From assembly GCF_946885885.1 (NCBI RefSeq), contig NZ_CAMPHN010000058.1:1-24210 (forward strand): 24,210 nucleotides of DNA. The letters are read 5' to 3'. The translations under genes and the position numbers were made by a program. Every line of letters starts with the position of its first letter. The first letter of the stretch is position 1. This DNA comes from an uncultured Pseudomonas sp. (GTDB lineage Bacteria > Pseudomonadota > Gammaproteobacteria > Pseudomonadales > Pseudomonadaceae). Below are positions 17,351 to 24,147 of this stretch, piece after piece. The notes under the pieces are model-generated. The model worked only from the letters and a program-made list of their open reading frames with translations. It was not told where the DNA came from and ran no database searches.

Positions 17351-18331
17351 ATGAAACTTGCCTTTACCCGCATCGCCCTGACCACCGCCTGCCTGGCCTT
17401 CGCCGGCCAACTGCTGGCCAGTGAGCCGAAACGTCCCGAGTGCATCGCCCCGGCCAAGCCCGGCGGCGGTTTCGACCTGACCTGCAAGCTGGCGCAAAGC
17501 GGCTTGAAGGACAGCGGTCTGCTGAAAGCGCCGATGCGCGTCACCTATATGCCCGGCGGCGTCGGTGCGGTGGCCTACAACGCGGTGATCGCCCAGCGTG
17601 CCGATGATCCGGGCACCATAGTCGCGTTCTCCTCCGGCTCGCTGCTCAACCTGGCCCAGGGCAAATTCGGCCGTTACGACGAAACCGGCGTGCGCTGGCT
17701 GGCCGCGGTCGGCACCGACTACGGCGCCATCACCGTGCGTGCCGACTCGCCCTATCAGAACCTCGACGACCTGGTGCAGGCGCTGAAGAAAGACCCCTCC
17801 AGCATCGTCTTCGGCGCCGGCGCCACCATCGGCGGCCAGGACTGGATGCAGACCGCATTGATCGCCCGCCTCGCCGGTATCGATCCGAAAAACCTGCGCT
17901 ATGTGGCCTTCGAAGGCGGCGGCGAAACCCTCACCGCCATGCTCGGCGGCCATGTGCAGGTGACCAGCAGCGGCCTGGGCGAAGTCACCCCGCAATTGGA
18001 AGCGAAGAAAGTGCGCATCCTTGCGGTGCTTTCCGACGAGCGCCTACCGGGCAAGCTGGGCGATATCCCCACCGCCAAGGAACAGGGTTACGACATCACC
18101 TGGCCGGTGATCCGCGGCTTCTATGTCGGCCCGGAGGTCAGCGACGAGCAGTACAACTGGTGGAAACAGCAGTTCGACACCCTGCTGGCCAGCGAAGACT
18201 TCGCCAAGCTGCGTGAACAACGCGACCTGCTGCCGCTGTCGATGACCGGCAACGAATTGCAGGACTTCGTGTTCAAGCAAGTCGAAGAGTACAAGGTGCT
18301 GGCCGACGCATTCGGCCTGATGCAGGAGTAA
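17351..18331 (+). CDS. tctC: Tripartite tricarboxylate transporter binding protein TctC
   Basis: Periplasmic solute-binding protein of the TTT family, which captures citrate-type substrates for the TctAB membrane complex. It is 326 residues long. A signal peptide (residues 1-23, LAFAGQLLA-SEP) is followed by the two-lobe binding fold. Family features include the N-terminal PAKPGGGFDLTCKL loop, YMPGGVGAVAYN and the second-lobe FEGGGETLTAMLGGHV and TSSGLGEV. AGAGGA precedes the ATG. It is the first of tctCBA; a 97-base gap with a REP-like hairpin separates it from tctB, consistent with making more binding protein than membrane subunits. Confidence 0.96.
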   Translation: MKLAFTRIALTTACLAFAGQLLASEPKRPECIAPAKPGGGFDLTCKLAQSGLKDSGLLKAPMRVTYMPGGVGAVAYNAVIAQRADDPGTIVAFSSGSLLNLAQGKFGRYDETGVRWLAAVGTDYGAITVRADSPYQNLDDLVQALKKDPSSIVFGAGATIGGQDWMQTALIARLAGIDPKNLRYVAFEGGGETLTAMLGGHVQVTSSGLGEVTPQLEAKKVRILAVLSDERLPGKLGDIPTAKEQGYDITWPVIRGFYVGPEVSDEQYNWWKQQFDTLLASEDFAKLREQRDLLPLSMTGNELQDFVFKQVEEYKVLADAFGLMQE

Positions 18332-18342
18332 CACGCGAGCAC

Positions 18343-18382
18343 GTAGGAGCCAGGGGGACGCCTAGTCCTTGCTGGCGCCTAC
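18343..18382. repeat. REP-like palindrome between tctC and tctB
   Basis: GTAGGAGCCAG (18343-18353) and CTGGCGCCTAC (18372-18382) pair over 11 positions with one mismatch. The 18-base loop, GGGGACGCCTAGTCCTTG, is repeated exactly at 24082-24099. The arms resemble the GTAGGAGCCAGCTTGCTGGCG type of Pseudomonas REP as I recall it, enlarged by about 14 bases. Such hairpins can stabilise upstream mRNA or attenuate downstream genes. Confidence 0.75.
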
Positions 18383-18428
18383 AAAGTGCCCAACCTTGCG
18401 CGCCCTTATGCCCCTGAGGTAACCCACT

Positions 18429-18872
18429 ATGTACGTCCGCCTGTTCGCCGCGAGCTGGTTGCTTTTCTGCGCCTGCCTCGCCGTTCTCGCCTGGGGCTTC
18501 CAGGCGCCCTTCGCCTACGACCCGGTCGGCCCGCGCGCCTACCCGTTGCTGCTGCTGAGCCTGATGGCCGCGGGCAGCCTCTGGCTGTTGTTCAAGCCCG
18601 GCCTGCTCGAACAGCGCCTGAATAAAACCGCCACATTGCGCGCGGTGCTCTGCGTACTCGCCCTGCTGGCGTACGCCTTGCTGTTCGAAGTGGTTGGTTT
18701 CGTTATCGCCACCAGCCTGGCCACTTTTGCCTTGGGCCTGTTGTTCGCCGGCCGCTTGTTGCCCTGCGCGATCAGCGCCGTGCTGATGGGCGTGGTGCTT
18801 TACGTCCTGTTCGATTACCTGCTGGACGTGCCGCTGCCACTCGGCCTGTTCGAAGCCTTTGTGGAGAGCTGA
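18429..18872 (+). CDS. tctB: Tripartite tricarboxylate transporter small subunit TctB
   Basis: Small inner-membrane subunit of the TTT transporter, 147 residues. Four hydrophobic segments can be seen at about residues 6-24, 38-56, 73-92 and 98-130, the last long enough to be two segments. The stretch YDPVGPRAYPLLLLSLM after the first segment is typical of the family. A GAGGT precedes the ATG, which lies 97 bases after tctC with the REP-like hairpin between. It runs directly into tctA with a one-base gap. TctB is expected to form a membrane complex with TctA. Confidence 0.92.
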   Translation: MYVRLFAASWLLFCACLAVLAWGFQAPFAYDPVGPRAYPLLLLSLMAAGSLWLLFKPGLLEQRLNKTATLRAVLCVLALLAYALLFEVVGFVIATSLATFALGLLFAGRLLPCAISAVLMGVVLYVLFDYLLDVPLPLGLFEAFVES

Positions 18873-18873
18873 A

Positions 18874-20382
18874 ATGGATACCCTTAATTTCTTGATACAA
18901 GGCTTCGATGTCGCCACCCGGCCGACCAACCTGCTGGTCGCGCTGTTCGGCGCCTTCGTCGGCACCATCGTCGGCCTGCTGCCGGGCCTCGGCCCGATCA
19001 ACGGCGTGGCGCTGCTGTTGCCGCTGGCCTTCGCCCTCGGCCTGCCGCCGGAAACCGCCCTGATTCTGCTCGCTGCCGTGTACCTGGGCTGCGAGTACGG
19101 CGGGCGCATTTCGGCCATTTTGCTCAACGTGCCGGGCGACGCCGCCGCGGTCATGACCACCCTCGACGGCTACCCGCTGGCGCGCCAGGGCAAGGCCGGG
19201 ATCGCCCTGTCGTTGTCCGCGGTCAGCTCCTTTATCGGCAGCATGATCGCCACCTGCGGCGTGGTGCTGTTCGCCCCGCTGCTGGCGAAATGGGCGGTGG
19301 CCTTCGGCCCGGCCGAATACTTCGTGCTGATGATTTTCGCCATCGCCTGCCTCGGCGGCATGGTCGGCGACAAACCGGTGAAAACCCTGATGGCCGCCTT
19401 GATCGGCCTGGCCCTGGCCACCGTCGGCGTGGATTCGACCACCGGCGTGTACCGTTTCACCTTCGGCAGCGTCAGCCTGTCCGACGGTATCCAGTTCGTC
19501 ATCGTGGTGATCGGCTTCTTCAGCGTCAGCGAAATCCTGCTGATGCTGGAAAAAACCCACAGCGGACAGAAAGCGGTGAAAGCCAGCGGACGCCTGCTGT
19601 TCAACTTCAAGGAGTTCTGCTTCAGCTTCTGGACCATGGTACGCAGCGCCGTCGCCGGCTTCGTCATCGGCACCCTGCCCGGCGCCGGCGCGACCATCGC
19701 CAGCGCCATGACCTACATGAGCGAAAAGCGCATGGCCGGCGCCTCGGGCAAGTTCGGCGAGGGCGATCTGCGCGGTCTGGCGGCGCCGGAAGCGGCCAAC
19801 AACGCCTCGGCCTGCGGCTCGCTGATCCCCATGCTGACCCTCGGCGTGCCGGGTTCCGGCACCACCGCGGTGATGATCGGCGCGCTGACGCTGTACAACA
19901 TCACCCCCGGCCCGCTGTTGTTCGAACAGCAACCGGATGTGGTCTGGGGCCTGATCGCCTCGCTGTTCATCGGCAACATCATCCTGCTAGTGATGAACAT
20001 CCCGCTGGTCGGCTTGTTCGCGCGCATGCTCAGCGTACCGAACTGGGTACTGGTACCGGCGATCACCGCGGTCAGCATGGTCGGCGTCTATGCGGTGCAC
20101 AGCACCACCTTCGACCTGGTGCTGATGGTCGGCCTGGGCGTGTTCGGCTACATCCTGCGCAAGCTGGATTTCCCGCTGTCGGCGTTGATTCTCGGCTTCG
20201 TCCTCGGCGAGCTGATGGAAGACAACCTGCGCCGCGCCCTGTCGATCTCCGCCGGCGAGCTGAGCATTCTCTGGAGCAGCCCGATCAGCCTGAGCCTGTG
20301 GGCCCTGACCGCGCTGATGCTGGCGCTGCCGGGCCTGCGCTGGTGGCGTTCGCGGCGTGCCGCACAGTTGGCCAACGCCTGA
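18874..20382 (+). CDS. tctA: Tripartite tricarboxylate transporter large subunit TctA
   Basis: Large inner-membrane permease subunit of the TTT family, 502 residues with about 11-12 hydrophobic segments. The family motif GTIVGLLPGLGPINGVALLL is near residues 29-48, and a second glycine-rich copy, GFVIGTLPGAGATIASAMTY, near 263-282, reflects the internal duplication of the family. EYGGRISAILLNVPGD and SACGSLIPMLTLGVPGSGTT are further hallmarks. The ATG at 18874 has GGAG upstream and follows the tctB stop by one base; an in-frame start 15 bases earlier lies within tctB. The gene overlaps the next one by 26 bases. Confidence 0.96.
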   Translation: MDTLNFLIQGFDVATRPTNLLVALFGAFVGTIVGLLPGLGPINGVALLLPLAFALGLPPETALILLAAVYLGCEYGGRISAILLNVPGDAAAVMTTLDGYPLARQGKAGIALSLSAVSSFIGSMIATCGVVLFAPLLAKWAVAFGPAEYFVLMIFAIACLGGMVGDKPVKTLMAALIGLALATVGVDSTTGVYRFTFGSVSLSDGIQFVIVVIGFFSVSEILLMLEKTHSGQKAVKASGRLLFNFKEFCFSFWTMVRSAVAGFVIGTLPGAGATIASAMTYMSEKRMAGASGKFGEGDLRGLAAPEAANNASACGSLIPMLTLGVPGSGTTAVMIGALTLYNITPGPLLFEQQPDVVWGLIASLFIGNIILLVMNIPLVGLFARMLSVPNWVLVPAITAVSMVGVYAVHSTTFDLVLMVGLGVFGYILRKLDFPLSALILGFVLGELMEDNLRRALSISAGELSILWSSPISLSLWALTALMLALPGLRWWRSRRAAQLANA

Positions 20383-21418
20383 ATTGGCCGGCTTCGATAG
20401 CCTGCCGCGCTGGTGGGCCACGCCGCTGCTCGGCCTGGCCGGCGGCTATCTGGCCAGCCTGATCGGCTGGCCTTTGCCCTGGATCATCGGTTCGCTGCTG
20501 GCGGTCATAGCCGCACGCTGCAGCGGCTGGCTGGTCAGCGAAGTACCCGGCGGGCGCAAAACCGGACAATGGCTGGTCGCCAGCGCCATCGGCCTGCATT
20601 TCACCAGCGAGGTGCTGAGCGAATTGCTCAGCCACTTCAGCGTCATAGTCGCCGGCGCGCTGGGCACCTTGCTGCTCAGCCTGATCGGCATCGCCCTGCT
20701 GCGCCGGGCCGGCACCGACCGCGCCACGGCGTTTTTCTCGAGCATGCCCGGCGGCGCCAGCGAGATGGTCAACCTGGCGCTGCGACACGACGCCGAAACC
20801 GCCAAGGTGGCGGCCGCCCACAGCCTGCGTTTGCTCCTGGTGGTGCTGCTGATCCCGGCGATCTTCACCTGGAGCCTGCCACCCATCGCCGCGCCGGCAC
20901 CCGCGCCGGTCAATTGGTTATGGCTGGCCATTCTGCTGCCGGCGGGCGCGCTATCGGCGGCGCTCTGGGGCAAGCTCAAGCAACCCAACCCCTGGATGCT
21001 CGGCCCGCTGACCGTCTGCGCCCTGGCCAGCGTCGTATTCGATCTGCACCTGAGCTTGCCCGACGGCCTCGGCCAGGTCGGTCAATGGCTGATCGGCTGC
21101 GCCCTGGGCTGCCACTTCGACCGCGCGTTCTTTCGCAGCGCGCCGGGTTTTCTCGCGCGCATCCTGCTGTTCACCCTGCTCGCCATGGCCAGTGCCGCCT
21201 TGCTGGCCGAGGGGCTGGGCTGGTTGGCCAGCGAAGATCGGACCTCCTTGATGCTCGGCATGATGCCCGGCGGCATCACCGAGCTGTGCCTGACGGCCGA
21301 AGCCCTGCATCTCTCGGTGGCGTTGGTCACCGCGCTGCAGGTGCTGCGCCTGTTTCTGGTGATGTTCCTCGCCGATCCGTTATTCCGCCTCTGGCAGCGC
21401 CGCTCGGGCCGCAACTGA
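20357..21418 (+). CDS. AbrB-family (ammonia-monooxygenase-like) membrane protein
   Basis: Polytopic membrane protein of 353 residues from the GTG at 20357, which overlaps tctA by 26 bases. A TTG at 20384, just past the tctA stop, is the alternative; neither has a clear ribosome site, so translation probably depends on coupling. About ten hydrophobic segments are arranged as two related halves: SSMPGGASEMVNLALRHDAE with AHSLRLLLVVLLI, and GMMPGGITELCLTAEALHLS with ALQVLRLFLVMFLA. This duplication marks the AbrB/YvrB transporter-like family (COG3180), unrelated to the DNA-binding AbrB. Function is unknown; the tight link to tctCBA suggests a role in the same uptake or in exporting a related compound. 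Confidence 0.85.
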   Translation: MPHSWPTPELAGFDSLPRWWATPLLGLAGGYLASLIGWPLPWIIGSLLAVIAARCSGWLVSEVPGGRKTGQWLVASAIGLHFTSEVLSELLSHFSVIVAGALGTLLLSLIGIALLRRAGTDRATAFFSSMPGGASEMVNLALRHDAETAKVAAAHSLRLLLVVLLIPAIFTWSLPPIAAPAPAPVNWLWLAILLPAGALSAALWGKLKQPNPWMLGPLTVCALASVVFDLHLSLPDGLGQVGQWLIGCALGCHFDRAFFRSAPGFLARILLFTLLAMASAALLAEGLGWLASEDRTSLMLGMMPGGITELCLTAEALHLSVALVTALQVLRLFLVMFLADPLFRLWQRRSGRN

Positions 21419-21420
21419 TT

Positions 21421-21445
21421 GCGCCTGCCGGCCTGTCGGCAGCGC
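21421..21445 (+). terminator. Stem-loop after abrB-type gene, weak terminator
   Basis: CTGCCG-GCCTGT-CGGCAG with an added GCG/CGC after one bulged base forms a 9-bp stem two bases past the stop. No T run follows, so intrinsic termination would be weak. Confidence 0.35.
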
Positions 21446-21546
21446 TCCGGCCTCCCGCGCAATTTGGTTGAACCCGCGCTTTTAGCCGTCAGTCACAGCT
21501 ACACGGCAACCAGCCGGATGCGCCGCTCGTACCTGGCTAGCACTCG

Positions 21547-21694
21547 TTAACAGGCTGTTGAAAAACGTAGGCGAGGCAGGCAAGACAAGGCAAAAACAGC
21601 CGAAAAAGCGGAGTTTACGTGCTGTAAATGAGCATTTTGAGGCTGTTTTTAACGCAGTATTGCCAACGCAGGTAGTTTTTCAACGGCCTGCTAA
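21547..21694 (+). mobile_element. MITE-like palindromic element, 148 bp
   Basis: Terminal inverted repeats of 20 bases, TTAACAGGCTGTTGAAAAAC (21547-21566) and the complement of TTAGCAGGCCGTTGAAAAAC (21675-21694), match at 18 positions. Inside, AAAAACAGCC and GGCTGTTTTT form a nested 10-bp stem, and TTTAC/GTAAA a central one, so the whole element can fold into one long hairpin. It encodes nothing. Its core recurs inverted and interrupted at 23929-24101. I recall similar sequences being common between Pseudomonas genes. No clear target duplication is visible. Confidence 0.8.
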
Positions 21695-21738
21695 TGCCAG
21701 TTGGCGACGACTACAGACCAGACAGGGAGAACGAAAAA

Positions 21739-22356
21739 ATGAAACGACTGATATCCGCAGTCTTTACCGGCATTCTCGCCCTCATGCTCAGCATCGGCTC
21801 CGTATTCACTCACGCGGCCGGCCGCTCCACCGAAGAGTTCATCGACGAGGCTTCCGCCAAAGGCCTGGCGGAAATCGAAACCGCCAAGATAGCCCTGGAA
21901 AAAAGCGACTCCCAAGACGTCAGGAAGTTTGCCCAGATGATGATCGACGATCACACCAAAGCGAACCGCAAGCTGAAGGAAATCGCCCAGCAAAAAGACC
22001 TAGAGGTCGCCGACGAAGCCGACCTGATGAACAAAGCCAAAGCGATGATTCTGAAATGGCGCGAGGGCGAATCCTTCGATGAGGCTTACGCCAATAATCA
22101 AGTGGTGGCCCACGAACAAACCATCGAGCTGTTCCGCACCTATATCCAGGAAGGCGAGGACCAAGAGGTCAAAGCCTTCGCCCAGGAAACCCTGCCAAAA
22201 CTCGAAATGCACCTGCGCGACGCCCAAGCGTTGGCGGCCGCCCATGGTGAAAATCAGCGCCAGCAGGGCAGCGATACCAAGAGTGAACGCCAAAAGAGCA
22301 GCGCCGCCGCCAAGAGCAGTGGCAAACATAGCAGCGGTGCGCAGGTCCACAGCTGA
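21739..22356 (+). CDS. DUF4142 family secreted protein
   Basis: Exported protein of 205 residues from the ATG at 21739, which follows GGGAGA by about nine bases. The signal peptide covers residues 1-27 (ILALMLSIGSVFTHA). The mature part is a four-helix, ferritin-like DUF4142 domain (about 32-170) with EFIDEASAKGLAEIETAKIA, FAQMMIDDHTKANRKLKEIA and ETLPKLEMHLRDAQAL. Histidines at DDH and MHL are in typical positions for the family. The last 40 residues are a serine-, lysine- and glutamine-rich low-complexity tail. Function is unknown; relatives are often linked to envelope or oxidative stress. A MITE-like element ends just upstream and may influence its transcription. Confidence 0.85.
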   Translation: MKRLISAVFTGILALMLSIGSVFTHAAGRSTEEFIDEASAKGLAEIETAKIALEKSDSQDVRKFAQMMIDDHTKANRKLKEIAQQKDLEVADEADLMNKAKAMILKWREGESFDEAYANNQVVAHEQTIELFRTYIQEGEDQEVKAFAQETLPKLEMHLRDAQALAAAHGENQRQQGSDTKSERQKSSAAAKSSGKHSSGAQVHS

Positions 22357-22366
22357 AGCCGGACCG

Positions 22367-22390
22367 GCCGGCGCCGACCCCGGTGCCGGC
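22367..22390 (+). terminator. GC-rich stem-loop after DUF4142 gene
   Basis: GCCGGCGCC (22367-22375) and GGTGCCGGC (22382-22390) pair over 9 bp including one G-T pair, with a 6-base loop. It begins 10 bases past the stop. There is no T run, so it is a weak or factor-dependent terminator at most. Confidence 0.35.
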
Positions 22391-22502
22391 GTCGCGGCGC
22401 AATGCCTTGTAGCTCTGTTGCCAGTGCCCTTTACTGACATCGGCAACACCTCACTTCACCCGCGTTCGCCTGATATCGCCACAGACGCAGAGACCGAATG
22501 CC

Positions 22503-23366
22503 ATGACGCCGTTGCGTTGCCTGCTGCTATCGCTCGTCCTGGGCTTGTCGTTGACCGCCTGCAGCCGGATCGCCCTGGTCTACGACAATCTCGACTGGCT
22601 GATCCCCTGGCGGTTGGATAATTACCTGAATCTCGACCGCGAGCAGAAGACCTGGCTCGAACCGCGCCTGCAAGCCCATCTGCAATGGCATTGCAGCCGC
22701 GAACTGCCGCGCTATCTGGATTGGCTGCAGCGGACGCAAAACCTCCTCGAACAAGCCCAACCCTCAGCGGCGGCGCTTGAAGCGCAGTTCGCTGAAATCG
22801 ATGCGGCAGTGGCACGTATCGGCCTCGAGATAACCCCCACCGCCACCGCCTTGCTGCAAAGCCTCGACAACGAGCAAGTCGCAAAACTGTTCGACGAACT
22901 CGCCGAGAAAAACCGCGAAGCACGGGAGAAATTTCTCGACCCGCCCCTGGCCACGCAGATCGAGGAGCGTCAGCAGCGCCTGCAAAAACGCCTGCGCCCC
23001 TGGCTCGGCCGATTGAACGAGCGGCAAGAAATCCATCTCGAAGAATGGGCCACCCGTTTGGCCGAGCACAGCCGCTTGTGGCTGGAGAACCGCGAGCGCT
23101 GGCAGGCCCAATTGCGCGCCGCGCTGGATAAGCGCGGCAGCCCGGCCTTCGCCGCGCGCCTGGGCCATTTGCTGCAGCAACCGCAAGCCTATTACGGAGC
23201 GCAATACCGTGAAGCCTACGAACACGCGCGCCAGGCGACCGCCACCCTGTTCAGCCAACTGCTCGCCAGTGCCGATGCGGAGCAAAGTCGACGCCTGACT
23301 CAGCGCCTGAACGCCTTACACGACGACTTCAGCAAACAGCGCTGTTTGGCTACAGTTTCCAGCTGA
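22503..23366 (+). CDS. DUF6279 family lipoprotein
   Basis: Predicted lipoprotein of 287 residues. The signal peptide ends in the lipobox LTAC with the lipidated cysteine at residue 20. The mature part begins with RIALVYDNLDWLIPWRLDNY, characteristic of the DUF6279 family. It continues as a long, charged, helix-rich region with many Glu, Arg, Gln and Leu residues and probable coiled-coil stretches (about 130-215). The residue after the cysteine is Ser, which favours outer-membrane sorting. No function is known. It follows the DUF4142 gene by 146 bases without a clear promoter. Its stop lies inside a 17-bp tandem duplication. Confidence 0.8.
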   Translation: MTPLRCLLLSLVLGLSLTACSRIALVYDNLDWLIPWRLDNYLNLDREQKTWLEPRLQAHLQWHCSRELPRYLDWLQRTQNLLEQAQPSAAALEAQFAEIDAAVARIGLEITPTATALLQSLDNEQVAKLFDELAEKNREAREKFLDPPLATQIEERQQRLQKRLRPWLGRLNERQEIHLEEWATRLAEHSRLWLENRERWQAQLRAALDKRGSPAFAARLGHLLQQPQAYYGAQYREAYEHARQATATLFSQLLASADAEQSRRLTQRLNALHDDFSKQRCLATVSS

Positions 23367-23390
23367 TGGCTCATTCCAGCTGATGGTTCG
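23357..23390 (+). repeat. 17-bp tandem duplication at the DUF6279 stop
   Basis: TTCCAGCTGATGGCTCA is followed immediately by TTCCAGCTGATGGTTCG, 15 of 17 bases alike. The first copy contains the stop codon, so the duplication does not alter the protein. Confidence 0.75.
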
Positions 23391-23537
23391 CCGAGCCTGT
23401 GGATAAGCGCGATTGATAACGGGAAATAGATACGCACGCCGCAATCGACAGCAACCGCCTGTTAAGCGCAAGCTCGCTATCGCCCCGGCGCCACCCAGAT
23501 TTCGAGCCGCCGGACTTCTCTCACTGGAGCATGCGCA

Positions 23538-23906
23538 ATGATCGGTTATGTAACTATCGGGACCCGGGATATGGCCAAGGCCAAGGCATTCTACGCGGAG
23601 CTGCTGGGCCTGCTCGGCGCCAAGCTGGTGATCGACATGGGCCGCCTGGCGCTGTTCGGCACCGGCCGCGGACAACCCATGTTCGGCATCTGCCTGCCCT
23701 ACGACGGCCAGGCGGCCGAACAGGGCAACGGCAATATGGTGGCCTTGACCGCCGATAGCAGCGAGCAGGTCGACCAGCTGTATACTAAGGCCCTGGAGCT
23801 GGGTGCCAGCGACGAAGGCGCGCCGGGCCTGCGCATGCCGACCTTCTACGGCGCCTATGTGCGCGACCCGGACGGCAACAAGCTGGCCTTTTTCAAGATG
23901 AGCTGA
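23538..23906 (+). CDS. VOC (glyoxalase-fold) family protein
   Basis: Small protein of 122 residues with two beta-alpha-beta-beta-beta modules: MIGYVTIGTRDMAKAKAFYA at the start and FYGAYVRDPDGNKLAFF at the end. GGAG lies upstream of the ATG at 23538. The sequence contains no histidine, and the usual first metal ligand is replaced in GYVTIG, so a glyoxalase I-type metal centre is unlikely. Substrate binding or antibiotic-binding roles are possible in this superfamily, but nothing here selects one. The stop codon overlaps the end of a MITE-like element. The gene converges with ung. Confidence 0.85.
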   Translation: MIGYVTIGTRDMAKAKAFYAELLGLLGAKLVIDMGRLALFGTGRGQPMFGICLPYDGQAAEQGNGNMVALTADSSEQVDQLYTKALELGASDEGAPGLRMPTFYGAYVRDPDGNKLAFFKMS

Positions 23907-24134
23907 GAACCTGTCTCGGATCTGCTGCGCGTCGGCGATACTGCGTTAAAAACAGCCTCGGAATGCTCATTTACAACCGTAAACTCGCGTGCGAGCCCAG
24001 TCCGCTTGATTCGCTACGCTCACCCTAGGGGCCAGCCGTTGGCTGTTACTCCGCTGCGCTACGTTTCTCGGCTGTTTTTGTGGGGACGCCTAGTCCTTGT
24101 CTCGCTCTAGCTCGCGAGACTCGAAACAGGTTCT
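23906..24134 (-). mobile_element. Second MITE-like element, 229 bp, mosaic
   Basis: The ends AGAACCTGTCTCG (23906-23918) and the complement of AGAACCTGTTTCG (24122-24134) are 13-base inverted repeats with one mismatch. The interior, read on the minus strand, shares the core of the element at 21547-21694 (GACAAGG, CAAAAACAGCCGA, TGTAAATGAGCATT, GAGGCTGTTTTTAACGCAGT). It differs by a 14-base insert near 24082-24095 and about 70 extra bases at roughly 23988-24062. It fills the gap between the convergent VOC and ung genes and may act as a two-way terminator. Confidence 0.75.
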
Positions 24135-24147
24135 ACTGCCCGCACGC

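Larger units (their letters stand above)
21419..21738. other. Gene-free interval with repeat element
   Basis: These 320 bases hold a stem-loop directly after the abrB-type stop, an undistinguished 100 bases, and a 148-base MITE-like element that ends 44 bases before the DUF4142 gene. No convincing gene or promoter is seen outside the element. Confidence 0.7.

Noticed and set aside
16100..17995. 631-codon open frame on the minus strand across opdH and tctC
   Set aside because: It is antisense to two well-recognised genes, has low-complexity composition, and its openness follows from the codon bias of the real genes.
19290..20462. 390-codon plus-strand frame overlapping tctA in another phase
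   Set aside because: Arginine- and proline-rich translation typical of a GC-rich shadow frame; tctA is complete in its own frame.
22416..22448. TGTTGCC/GGCAACA inverted repeat upstream of the DUF6279 gene as an operator
   Set aside because: Seven-base arms with a long spacer occur often by chance in GC-rich DNA, and no promoter boxes are aligned with it.
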